Positions 33,888 to 42,877 of a stretch of DNA of 64,000 nt are shown here, in pieces. Each line of letters opens with the position of its first letter. Position 1 is the stretch's first letter. The notes under the pieces were generated by a model. The model was not told the DNA's origin and made no database searches. It saw only the letters and a list, made by a program, of their open reading frames with translations. This DNA comes from JBBIRG01 sp964410965 (GTDB taxonomy: Bacteria > CLD3 > SB21 > JBBIRG01), in assembly GCA_964410965.1 (NCBI GenBank), contig CAYPIY010000011.1, positions 62,001 to 126,000 of the forward strand, in the 5' to 3' direction. The translations under genes were made by a program, and so were the position numbers.

Positions 33888-34275
33888 GATGAACCTAAAT
33901 GATCATCGATGAACTCTTTCGGTTGACGGATGATCCGAAAAGGATGATCTCTGAACCTTTTGGGATGATCGTTCCACCGATAAGGATTGCGCTTCAACCT
34001 TTTTCATTCAACGATGAACCCTGACGGTTAACCGGATGAACCTTTTATATGGAAGAACGCGCCAAAAAGGATGATCCCATGAACCCTTTTTTATCAAAGA
34101 TGAACCTATTTCATCCAGCGATGAACCTTTTAAGTTCATATCATGAACCGAAAAGGTTCACGCCTGAACCCTCCGGGTTGATGTCATGAACCTTTTTTGG
34201 TCTCGCATGATATAATATTGTTCACCAATCATCCTTTTTAGTCCGACGGTGATATAGCAATGAGCAATGAACCCT
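33888..34275 (+). repeat. Degenerate 21-bp phased repeat array
   Basis: The core TGAACC (or a one- to three-base variant) occurs at 33890, 33910, 33931, 33952, 33973, 33994, 34015, 34037, 34080, 34101, 34122, 34144, 34165, 34187, 34208, 34229, 34250 and 34268, nearly always 21 or 22 bp apart. The fullest unit is like GATGAACCTTTTCGGATGAT. In one frame (33899-34024) this reads as heptads (DELFRLT DDPKRMI SEPFGMI) and in another (34079-34189) as MNPFLSK MNLFHPA, with stops between. No ribosome sites are visible. The rest of 33846-34533 shows no gene. Confidence 0.8.
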
Positions 34276-34533
34276 CAATGCAACCTGCGGCCTACTCGGG
34301 GCAAGCCCTTCGATGCTCCGACCGCGGCGTGTGAATCAATGCGTAGCGTCCATGTCGCACCAGCCTTTTACCGGAATGCATCGTATCCCGCCAGCAAGCT
34401 GTGACCCACCGTATGCAGCCAGATCAGACAAATCAGGAAATCCGGATAATAAAAATCCGTTGAAAAATTCACTCGGAATATTTAACATCTGCTGACGATC
34501 CTTTTTTTTATAAATTATACCCCGAGGTCTTCT

Positions 34534-37041
34534 ATGATCCGCTGTACACTTCTCGCCGTCTGGGGATTGCTGATTCCCGAATTGATTTTTGCTCAGTACA
34601 CCTACACCTGGGACCAGGAAAACATTTCCGCGGAATCCTCCGTGGAAATGGAAGTCTATAAAACCGAATATTCCATGATGCTTGAAGGCGGCGGGATCAA
34701 GGCCGATATCGGCACGCTGGAAGGCATGGGGAACTCATCCGAACTCGCGGGCTCGCTCGACAATTTCGCCTCATCGTTCGGGTACGAGGCCGGCGGAAAA
34801 GCCAAATCCGTCAAAACCACCGCCAATATCTACGCGGCCTGGCTGGATGTCACCAAGGACGGCAAAAACGCCATCCTGTTCATGTTCGCCACGAAGAACC
34901 TGAAGAAACATTACTTCTGTGAAATATCGTTCCCGGAAAACAAGCGCAGCGCAGCGGAAGCTCTGGTGAAAAGCATTTCCTGCGGGTCATCCGGCAAAAC
35001 CGTCACGGTGAAAGAGGATACGGGCGACGGTGAAACCAAGGACGGAATCGAAGGCGGCCAGTCCGGACAGGCTGCCCTCGCCAAAGGCGTCGAAGCCCCT
35101 GATTTTACCCTGAAGGATGTAAACGGGAAAAACGTTTCGCTGTCCGCTTTCAGGGGAAAAACGATCCTGCTCGATTTCTGGGGGACCTGGTGCGCGCCGT
35201 GCGTCGAAAACATCCCCTCGCTGAAAGCGTTTTACGAAAAGAACGGCGGCGAGGATTTCGAGATCATCAGCGTGGCCAACGACCCGAACACCGCCAAGTG
35301 GAAAAAAATGATCGCGGAAAAAGGCATGAACTGGACCCACGTGATCGACCCGGAAGGAACTGTCTGCGGGCTTTACAATATCAAATATTACCCGACGATG
35401 ATTCTCATTAACAGCAAGGGCAAGATCGTCGATCTCAACGCGTTTGAGGACAAGGCCGGGGATTACCTGGCCGGGATACGGGGCAATCTCAAGGGAAATA
35501 CCATCGTAACGGTGACGGATGACGGGGATTCCGGCAGTACCGGGCTCGCCGCAGGCCTCACGGCGCCGCATTTCATTGCGGCGGACATGAACGGGCAAAC
35601 CGTTTCGCCCTCCGCGTTCAAAGGCAAGACCCTGCTGCTCGATTTCTGGGGAACCTGGTGCGGCGCATGCATCCAGCTCATTCCCTCGCTGAAAACGATT
35701 TACGATACTTACGGGGGGCCGGACTTCGAGATCCTGGGCATCGCCAACGATACCGACAGGGATAAATGGAAAAAAATGATCGCCGATAAAGGCATGAACT
35801 GGACCCACGTCATCGATCCCGAGGGCAAAGTCGCCATTCTGTATAACGTCAAATCCTATCCCACGATGATGATTATCGATAAGGCCGGGAAAATCGTTTC
35901 GCTGAAAGCCGATGAAGATGAAGTCGCAGAGTACCTGAAAAACGCGGGTTCATCTTCAGGTAAAAGCAACACAGGTTCCGGGCGGACCGGTAAAGTTACT
36001 ACCGGCGTCAGTACCGGCGATAATAATATCAAAACCAATAAAAACTCCGGCAGCGGCGGAAGCGCAAAAAAAACGACAGGAAAAATAACCAACACGCACA
36101 CCTCCGGATCGGCCGCCGAAAAAACGACCTGGCGCCTGCTCAGCGCTTATTCTGCGGACGGGTACACAATACTGGACGAGACTGTGACCGCGCCCACTTC
36201 ATTCGGCGGCGCCTCGGTGAGCGGAAATGATGATTTTACACAGTGGATCGACGGCAATTCCGAACGCGACATCGTGAAATCGATCAATACGGTCGTCCAT
36301 GAAATGTGCCACGGCTACGCCGGCAAGCTGTATATCAAGGCGCTCATGGATCAGGGACTCACGCCCGACGGTACCTATACCTCGTATTATCTCGGCAACG
36401 GGGAAATGAAGCTCGTCAAACACACCGACGGGTTCACGACCGACAAGATCAACTCGATCTTTCCGAAGAAACTCATCACCTCACGGTATGATACCTATGT
36501 GTTTCCGTCTTCAGCAAGCATGGGTTCCCAGCAGCACGGCGTATACGGCCTTCTCGACGAACTTCACGCTTATTACGCGGGAACAAAAGCGGCGTACGAT
36601 TTCTTCCAATACTACCAGGAAAAGGATAACTCCGCCGAAGGATGGTCCGAATATGTCACCGGTTATTACGTGACGTTTTACGCATACCTGGAATTCAAAA
36701 GCTACATCCTCTATTATATGTTGTACGCGAAACAGAATCAGCCCGGGGTATACAACGATATCCTGGCGAACGAGGATTACCTGTACGCTCTGCGCAAGAC
36801 CGACGAGAACTGGACGAACCTGATCAATGATTTCAAAAAGACCCGTGCAACTCTGTATGAAGACCTGAAATCAAAGGGCATCGAGGTCCGGGAAGAAGGC
36901 GAATTCACGTATTTCGGCAGTAAAGGAACCGGCAATTTCTCGGATACCTACAACACCTTCCTTGAAGGACTGAAAGATAAAAAAATACAGGATATCGCGA
37001 AAGCGATGGGACTGACCTCTGCCGGGGGCCCGGATTTTTAA
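34534..37041 (+). CDS. Double thioredoxin (TlpA-like) and HExxH protease-like fusion
   Basis: An 835-residue exported protein, signal peptide 1-20 (ending LIFAQ). Residues about 21-160 are an unrecognised beta-rich domain. Two TlpA/ResA-like thioredoxin domains follow, with active sites W219-C-A-P-C223 and W375-C-G-A-C379; both are preceded by LLDFWGT and followed by GMNWTHVIDPEG. A Gly/Ser/Thr/Lys-rich linker (about 470-530) leads to a C-terminal domain with H589-E-M-C-H593, the zinc-peptidase signature, and GLLDELHAY (E676 a candidate third ligand). Thioredoxin parts would act in the periplasm on disulfides; the protease family is not one I can name. There is no T9SS domain. Confidence 0.8.
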   Translation: MIRCTLLAVWGLLIPELIFAQYTYTWDQENISAESSVEMEVYKTEYSMMLEGGGIKADIGTLEGMGNSSELAGSLDNFASSFGYEAGGKAKSVKTTANIYAAWLDVTKDGKNAILFMFATKNLKKHYFCEISFPENKRSAAEALVKSISCGSSGKTVTVKEDTGDGETKDGIEGGQSGQAALAKGVEAPDFTLKDVNGKNVSLSAFRGKTILLDFWGTWCAPCVENIPSLKAFYEKNGGEDFEIISVANDPNTAKWKKMIAEKGMNWTHVIDPEGTVCGLYNIKYYPTMILINSKGKIVDLNAFEDKAGDYLAGIRGNLKGNTIVTVTDDGDSGSTGLAAGLTAPHFIAADMNGQTVSPSAFKGKTLLLDFWGTWCGACIQLIPSLKTIYDTYGGPDFEILGIANDTDRDKWKKMIADKGMNWTHVIDPEGKVAILYNVKSYPTMMIIDKAGKIVSLKADEDEVAEYLKNAGSSSGKSNTGSGRTGKVTTGVSTGDNNIKTNKNSGSGGSAKKTTGKITNTHTSGSAAEKTTWRLLSAYSADGYTILDETVTAPTSFGGASVSGNDDFTQWIDGNSERDIVKSINTVVHEMCHGYAGKLYIKALMDQGLTPDGTYTSYYLGNGEMKLVKHTDGFTTDKINSIFPKKLITSRYDTYVFPSSASMGSQQHGVYGLLDELHAYYAGTKAAYDFFQYYQEKDNSAEGWSEYVTGYYVTFYAYLEFKSYILYYMLYAKQNQPGVYNDILANEDYLYALRKTDENWTNLINDFKKTRATLYEDLKSKGIEVREEGEFTYFGSKGTGNFSDTYNTFLEGLKDKKIQDIAKAMGLTSAGGPDF

Positions 37042-37347
37042 CTCAAATTTGCCGGAGAAGCCGTGAAAAGCCCGCGGCTCATTCTGGCGTCCGATTCCTG
37101 ATTTCATCAGCGGACTGACGAATACCCTGCGTGAAGTTCTTTTGTCCGGGTAAAAAATAAATAAGAACTTTCTTCATGTTTAATACCGTTTATAAACCCG
37201 AAACGGTTTTGGCGGGTCTTTCGTGGTAAGCGTTGCGCATTTAACGGCAGACGGATTGAAGAAAAAATGTTGAAAATATGGAATGAAAGCATTATATAGC
37301 GTTTTATCAGTGATAAACGTAAAAGACACCATCCAAACGGAGAACCT
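37042..37347. other. Intergenic region before ahcY
   Basis: 306 bp. AAGTTCTT/AAGAACTT (from 37134) and CCGTTT/AAACGG (from 37186) can form weak hairpins. I looked for a SAH or SAM riboswitch and see no convincing consensus. The ribosome site of ahcY is CGGAGAACCT before 37348. Confidence 0.5.
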
Positions 37348-38787
37348 ATGTCAATATTAGAAAAAGTCGGAACTCATTTTTACACCACCCCGCTTGATTA
37401 TAAGATCAAGGATATGTCGCAGGCGGAATTCGGCCGCAAAGAAATCATCATCGCCGAGCAGGAAATGCCGGGCCTGATGGCTATCCGGGATGAATATAAA
37501 AAACAACAGCCGCTCAAAGGGGTCCGCGTAACCGGATCGCTTCACATGACCATCCAGACCGCGGTTCTGATCGAAACGCTCGCCGAACTCGGCGCCGATG
37601 TCCGCTGGGCGAGTTGCAACATTTTCTCCACGCAGGATCACGCGGCGGCGGCGATCGCGGCCCGGGGCATACCCGTTTTCGCCTGGAAAGGCGAAACGCT
37701 GGAGGAATACTGGTGGTGCACCGCGCAGGCGCTGACCTTCCCGGGAGGAAAAGGCCCGCAGCTCATCGTGGATGACGGCGGCGACGCCACTCTGCTGATC
37801 CATCTCGGTTATCAGGCGGAAAAGGATCCGAAAATCCTGGACCGCAAAGCTTCCAATCGCGAGGAAGCCGTCGTGCTGGATACGCTGAAGCAGATTCTGA
37901 AGGAAGATCCCGATAAATGGCAACGAACCGTCAAAGAATGGGTCGGCGTTTCCGAAGAGACCACCACCGGCGTGCATCGTTTGTATCAAATGAAAGAACG
38001 CGGCGAATTACTGGTTCCCGCGATCAACGTGAATGATTCAGTGACCAAATCGAAATTCGACAATCTGTACGGCTGCCGCGAGTCCCTCGCCGACGGCATC
38101 AAACGGGCGACTGATGTAATGATTGCCGGAAAAATAGTTGTCGTTGCCGGCTACGGCGACGTCGGCAAAGGATGCGCCCATTCCATGCGGTTCTACGGAG
38201 CGCGCGTGATCGTCACCGAAATCGATCCCATCTGCGCCCTGCAGGCGGCGATGGAAGGTTTCGAGGTCACCACGATGGATGAAGCCGCGAAAGAAGGAAA
38301 CATTTTCGTTACCGCCACCGGCAATTATCATGTAATCGCAGACCGGCATTTCAAAATGATGAAAGACCAGTCGATCGTCTGCAACATCGGGCACTTCGAT
38401 TCGGAGATCAACGTCGACTGGCTGGAACAGAACGCGAAACGCGAGACCATCAAGCCGCAGGTCGATAAATTCACCATGCCCGACGGACGGCAGATCATAC
38501 TCCTCGCCGAAGGCCGTTTGGTCAATCTCGGCTGCGCCACGGGCCATCCGTCGTTCGTGATGAGCAATTCATTCACCAACCAGACACTCGCCCAGATCGC
38601 GCTGTGGACGAAAAAAGACGAGTTCAAGACCGACGTATACCGCCTGCCGAAGGAACTCGACGAGAAAGTCGCGCGCCTGCATCTCGCCAAAATCGGCGTG
38701 AAATTAGAAACGCTGACGAAACAGCAGGCAGAGTACATCGGCGTTTCAGTCAACGGGCCGTATAAACCGGATCATTACCGGTATTGA
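37348..38787 (+). CDS. ahcY: Adenosylhomocysteinase
   Basis: A 479-residue cytosolic enzyme that splits S-adenosylhomocysteine to adenosine and homocysteine, clearing the product of SAM methylations. GSLHMTIQTAVLIETL, SCNIFSTQDHAAAAI, ETTTGVHRLYQM and NVNDSVTKSKFDNLYG are catalytic segments; VVVAGYGDVGKGCA is the NAD-binding loop; the end PYKPDHYRY is invariant in the family. It is the long form with an insertion near EAVVLDTLKQILKEDPDKW, as in many bacteria. MetH, the next step for homocysteine, lies 2.2 kb downstream. Confidence 0.98.
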   Translation: MSILEKVGTHFYTTPLDYKIKDMSQAEFGRKEIIIAEQEMPGLMAIRDEYKKQQPLKGVRVTGSLHMTIQTAVLIETLAELGADVRWASCNIFSTQDHAAAAIAARGIPVFAWKGETLEEYWWCTAQALTFPGGKGPQLIVDDGGDATLLIHLGYQAEKDPKILDRKASNREEAVVLDTLKQILKEDPDKWQRTVKEWVGVSEETTTGVHRLYQMKERGELLVPAINVNDSVTKSKFDNLYGCRESLADGIKRATDVMIAGKIVVVAGYGDVGKGCAHSMRFYGARVIVTEIDPICALQAAMEGFEVTTMDEAAKEGNIFVTATGNYHVIADRHFKMMKDQSIVCNIGHFDSEINVDWLEQNAKRETIKPQVDKFTMPDGRQIILLAEGRLVNLGCATGHPSFVMSNSFTNQTLAQIALWTKKDEFKTDVYRLPKELDEKVARLHLAKIGVKLETLTKQQAEYIGVSVNGPYKPDHYRY

Positions 38788-38800
38788 TAATTTCATGAAT

Positions 38801-38833
38801 AAGCGATCCTGAATATCCGGATCGCTTTTTTTA
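38801..38833 (+). terminator. Terminator of ahcY
   Basis: AAGCGATCC pairs perfectly with GGATCGCTT across nine bases, then a T run. It is 14 bp after the stop codon. Confidence 0.88.
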
Positions 38834-38886
38834 TTTCCCTGTTTTACATGAAAACCTTTTTCTTATATACCAACGCGAGAAAAATC

Positions 38887-40959
38887 ATGCAAAGAATCAT
38901 TCTGGCATTCGCGCTGTTCCTTTGTTTTCATCAGGAGACAATATATCCGCAATGGGCTTCGCAGGGACCCGAAGGCGGCGCGGTTTCATCCATGATTATC
39001 CGAAATGCATCGGTTTTTGCGGGGACCTGGGGAGGCGGCGTGTATCGTTCCACCAATAACGGAACGAGCTGGGAACCGGCCAATACGGGCCTTACCAATT
39101 TTTACATCTGGACGCTGGCCGTCTGCGGGACATTGATTTACGCCGGGACCGAAGGCAGCGGAGTGTTTTGCTCCACGGACGACGGGGCAACCTGGAACGC
39201 CGTGAATTCAGGCCTTTCCAACTGGTATGTCCGCACGCTCGCGGTAAACGGAACCACGCTGTACGCGGGAACGAACGGAGGCGGAGTTTTCAGCACAACC
39301 AACGGCGGACAGGCATGGACGGCAAACATCAGCGGCCTGTCCAATTTGTACGTGTGGTCTCTTGCCATGAGCGGGACATCCCTGATCGCGGGTACCTACG
39401 GCGGCGGCCTGTTCCGGTCCACAAACAACGGATCCTCCTGGTCGGCGATCAATGCCAATCTTACGACATTGTACATACTTTCCATCGTATCGGACGGAAC
39501 CAACCTGTATGCCGGCACATGGGGAGGAGGCGTGTTCCGGTCCACCAATAACGGCACAAGCTGGAGCGCAGTGAACAGCGGCCTTACCAATTACACGGTC
39601 CAGTCATTGGCCATCAGCGGATCAAGCCTGTTCGCCGGAACCTGGGGAAGCGGAATGTTCCGTTCCACCAATAACGGCGCGAGCTGGACAGCCGTGAACA
39701 GCGGCCTTTCGAATTCCTATATATGGTCCTTTGCGGCGGGAACCACACAGATTTTCACGGGTTCGTACGGCGGAGGAGTGTTTCTGTCAACGAATGCGGG
39801 AACAGACTGGATGGCCAAAAATGCGGGTTTTTATGCCCATAACATCTGGTCGCTGATATCAGCCGAAAACAGGCTTTTCGCGGGTTCCTACGGGGGAGGC
39901 GTCTTTGTCTCCACGGATCAGGGTTCCGCCTGGACTGCCTCGAACAGCGGCCTGACAAATCCTTTTGTGATGTCCGTCATGGCAACCGGTTCCAGTCTTT
40001 TCGCCGGAACCGACGGCGGGGGAGTGTTCCGCTCCACCAATAACGGGGCAGGATGGGCCGCGGCGAACGGCAACTTATCTAACCTGTATATCCTGTCGCT
40101 GGCCGGTAATGAAACCGCGGTTTTCGCAGGCACATACGGGGACGGGGTGTTCAGATCCACGAATATGGGCCAGTCCTGGGACGCCACGGCGGTTACCGGA
40201 ATGAACATCTGGGCGATTTGTACAAACGGATCCACAGTGTTCGCGGGGGGATGGGACAGTTCCCTCTTCCGTTCCGCGAATAACGGGTTGACCTGGAGTG
40301 CGATCAGCCTGGGCGGCGGCAATGTGAATGTCAGGTCGCTGGCGGCTGACGGAAATAACGTGTTCGCGGGTACCTGGGAAGACGGGATTTTCCGTTCCCA
40401 GAACAACGGGAATACCTGGAGCCAGGTCAACACCGGCTTGACCAATCTTACGGTTTTGTCCCTTTGGGTAAAGGAGAATGATGTATTCGCCGGGACGCTG
40501 GGCGGGGGTGTATTCCATTCGGCCGATTACGGAAACAGCTGGACGGAAATCAATTCCGGGCTGGTCCATCGGATCGTATTATCTCTCACTGCAAGCGGAA
40601 CGAATCTGTTTGCGGGCACGGACGGAAACAGTGTTTGGAGGAAGTCGTTTTCGGAGATTACGGATATCGCTCAACAGACCGGCGAAATTCACCCTTATGC
40701 AATGATACTCGGTCAGAATTATCCCAATCCCTTTAACGGTTCGACCACGTTGTCCTTTTCGTTAACGCGACCTGCTGATGTGACATTGAAAATTTTCGAT
40801 ATCCTGGGCAGAGAAATCGCCCTGTTAGCCCGGGGTTCTTACGGACCCGGGGAATACCGCATCCACTGGGATGCCCGGGGAATTCCGAGCGGAATGTATC
40901 TGTCGCGTCTGAAGGCGGGAAACCGGACGGATACGAAAAAACTTATCCTGCTGAAATAA
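38887..40959 (+). CDS. T9SS beta-propeller protein with 14 repeats
   Basis: About 690 residues from ATG 38887 (MQRIILAFALFLCF); an in-frame ATG at 38848 is possible but would lengthen the signal peptide. The body has 14 repeats of about 41 residues around (V/L)FAGTWGGGVFRSTNNG, the BNR/sortilin-like (Ycf48-like) propeller pattern. The copies are also close at DNA level. The C-terminal NYPNPFNGSTTL ... KKLILLK is a T9SS sorting domain. It lies between ahcY and metH but looks unrelated to methionine metabolism. Secreted or surface-bound; the ligand is unknown. Confidence 0.85.
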   Translation: MQRIILAFALFLCFHQETIYPQWASQGPEGGAVSSMIIRNASVFAGTWGGGVYRSTNNGTSWEPANTGLTNFYIWTLAVCGTLIYAGTEGSGVFCSTDDGATWNAVNSGLSNWYVRTLAVNGTTLYAGTNGGGVFSTTNGGQAWTANISGLSNLYVWSLAMSGTSLIAGTYGGGLFRSTNNGSSWSAINANLTTLYILSIVSDGTNLYAGTWGGGVFRSTNNGTSWSAVNSGLTNYTVQSLAISGSSLFAGTWGSGMFRSTNNGASWTAVNSGLSNSYIWSFAAGTTQIFTGSYGGGVFLSTNAGTDWMAKNAGFYAHNIWSLISAENRLFAGSYGGGVFVSTDQGSAWTASNSGLTNPFVMSVMATGSSLFAGTDGGGVFRSTNNGAGWAAANGNLSNLYILSLAGNETAVFAGTYGDGVFRSTNMGQSWDATAVTGMNIWAICTNGSTVFAGGWDSSLFRSANNGLTWSAISLGGGNVNVRSLAADGNNVFAGTWEDGIFRSQNNGNTWSQVNTGLTNLTVLSLWVKENDVFAGTLGGGVFHSADYGNSWTEINSGLVHRIVLSLTASGTNLFAGTDGNSVWRKSFSEITDIAQQTGEIHPYAMILGQNYPNPFNGSTTLSFSLTRPADVTLKIFDILGREIALLARGSYGPGEYRIHWDARGIPSGMYLSRLKAGNRTDTKKLILLK

Positions 40960-40973
40960 TTTCCGGAAAGAGC

Positions 40974-42785
40974 ATGATTCCGTTTACAGAATATCTCAGG
41001 CGCAAAATCCTCGTCTTCGACGGCGCGACCGGAACCAATCTCCAGCGTCAGAACCTGACGGCTGAGGACTTCGGAGGGGAAACCTATCAGGGATGCAATG
41101 AATATCTTGTCGTGACCAAACCGTCCGCCGTGGAAAAAGTGCATGTTGATTTTCTCACCGCCGGCGCGGATGTGATCGAGACTGACACATTCGGAGGAGC
41201 CTCGCTGGTTCTGGCGGAATACGGACTGCAGGATCAGGCTTATAAGCTTAGTAAGATTGCCGCTTCCATTGCGAAGAAATGCGCAAAAGAATTTTCTTCG
41301 GAGAATCATCCGCGCTTTGTCGCCGGTTCCATCGGACCGACCACCAAATTGCCATCGCTGGGACACGTCGATTTTGAAACGATGCGAAAGTCATTTTACG
41401 ATCAGATGGCGGGCCTGATCGACGGCGGTGCGGATCTTTTCTGCATCGAAACCTGCCAGGATCTTCTTCAGGCGAAAATCGCACTTTGCGCCGCTCAGGA
41501 TATTTTTCGCGACCGCGGCAATCAGCTTCCCGTCATCGTTTCGCTCACGATTGAAACGACCGGCACGATGCTCATGGGCACGGAAATCAGCGCCGCGCTG
41601 ACCGCCCTGGAACCTTATGATTTTATCACTTCTGTTGGACTGAACTGCGCGACCGGCCCGAAAGAAATGTCGGAGCACATCCGCTACCTCAGCCAGAACT
41701 CAGCGAAACCCGTGTTCTGCATGCCTAACGCCGGCCTGCCCGAAAACATCGGCGGAAAGGCGCATTACCATCTGACGCCCGAAGAATTAGCAAAATGGAT
41801 GTCACATTTTACGAACGACCTCGGCGTGGGGATCGTCGGCGGATGCTGCGGAACGACGCCGGAGCATATCCGGGTGTTATCTGAAAATTTAAAAAATTCC
41901 AATCCCGTGTCCCGTACTGTGAACTGGACGCCTTCAGCTTCATCAATGTTTTCATCGGTACCACTGAGCATCGATCAGCCGCCGCTGTTCATCGGCGAAC
42001 GCACGAACGCGAACGGATCAAAAAAATTCAAAGAACTGCTCGAGGCGGAGGATTACGATGCGATGGTCTCCATGGCGAAAGAGCAGGTCCGCGAAGGCGC
42101 GCATATCCTCGACGTCTGCGTGGCGTATGTCGGCAGGAACGAAATGCGCGACGCGGAAGAAGTCATGCGCCGTTTCAATACCCAGGTCACGATCCCGATT
42201 ATGATTGATTCGACGGAATATCCCGTGATTGAACGTTCCCTGCAATTGCTTGGCGGACGGGCGATCGTGAATTCCATCAATCTTGAAGACGGCGAGGAAC
42301 GCGTCTCCAAAGTTCTTCCCCTGTGCAAACGATTCGGCGCGGCGGTGGTCTGCCTGACTATCGATGAAGACGGCATGGCGAAAACCCGCGAGAAAAAATA
42401 TGAAATCGCCAAACGAATTCATGAACTGGCGATTCAGAAATACGGACTTCGCGAACAGGACCTCATTTTCGATACACTGACGTTCACGCTCGGGTCCGGC
42501 GACGAGGAATTCCGGAAAGCGGGCATTGAATCGATTGAAGCCATTCGATTGATCAAAAAAGCGTTTCCTCAATCAAAAACCCTGCTCGGCGTCAGCAACA
42601 TTTCTTTCGGATTAAATCCGGCCGCGCGGAACGTGATCAATTCCGTGTTCCTGCATTACGCGGTTGAAGCCGGCTTAGACATGGCGATTGTGAACGTTCA
42701 GAAAATCATGCCGCTGTACAAAATACCCGATAAAGAACGCGAACTCGCGCGGGAATTGGTGTTTGATGAGAGGAAGTGGGAGTAA
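40974..42785 (+). CDS. metH: Methionine synthase N-terminal half (homocysteine and folate domains)
   Basis: A 603-residue protein with the first two domains of cobalamin-dependent methionine synthase. The homocysteine methyltransferase barrel begins LVFDGATGTNLQ and keeps the zinc ligands C225 (GLNCATG) and C291-C292 (GGCCGTT). The pterin-binding barrel starts PPLFIGERTNANGSKKF and contains SVINSISLEDGE-like NSINLEDGEER. It stops at VFDERKWE where full-length MetH would go on to the cobalamin-binding and reactivation domains. Either this is a split MetH with the B12 modules elsewhere, or a truncated gene. No continuation is seen in other frames before the next gene. Confidence 0.85.
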   Translation: MIPFTEYLRRKILVFDGATGTNLQRQNLTAEDFGGETYQGCNEYLVVTKPSAVEKVHVDFLTAGADVIETDTFGGASLVLAEYGLQDQAYKLSKIAASIAKKCAKEFSSENHPRFVAGSIGPTTKLPSLGHVDFETMRKSFYDQMAGLIDGGADLFCIETCQDLLQAKIALCAAQDIFRDRGNQLPVIVSLTIETTGTMLMGTEISAALTALEPYDFITSVGLNCATGPKEMSEHIRYLSQNSAKPVFCMPNAGLPENIGGKAHYHLTPEELAKWMSHFTNDLGVGIVGGCCGTTPEHIRVLSENLKNSNPVSRTVNWTPSASSMFSSVPLSIDQPPLFIGERTNANGSKKFKELLEAEDYDAMVSMAKEQVREGAHILDVCVAYVGRNEMRDAEEVMRRFNTQVTIPIMIDSTEYPVIERSLQLLGGRAIVNSINLEDGEERVSKVLPLCKRFGAAVVCLTIDEDGMAKTREKKYEIAKRIHELAIQKYGLREQDLIFDTLTFTLGSGDEEFRKAGIESIEAIRLIKKAFPQSKTLLGVSNISFGLNPAARNVINSVFLHYAVEAGLDMAIVNVQKIMPLYKIPDKERELARELVFDERKWE

Positions 42786-42877
42786 GATATTTTTTATTTG
42801 TTTGTTTTTTTTTTTTTTCGTAATATGTTTTGTACGAAATTGGAAGTTGATTCCATCAAAGCGGAATGGGGGAAATT

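Noticed and set aside
33888..34275. CRISPR array or plasmid-type iterons
   Set aside because: Repeat unit is 21 bp without spacers, and no rep or cas gene is near; reported as a phased array instead.
34313..34495. A 60-codon open frame
   Set aside because: No ribosome site, biased composition, no family resemblance; treated as noncoding.
37042..37347. SAH or SAM riboswitch before ahcY
   Set aside because: Only weak hairpins; none of the conserved core elements could be recognised.
42786..42877. Frameshift continuation of metH
   Set aside because: No cobalamin-binding motif (DxHxxG) is seen in any frame before the next gene.
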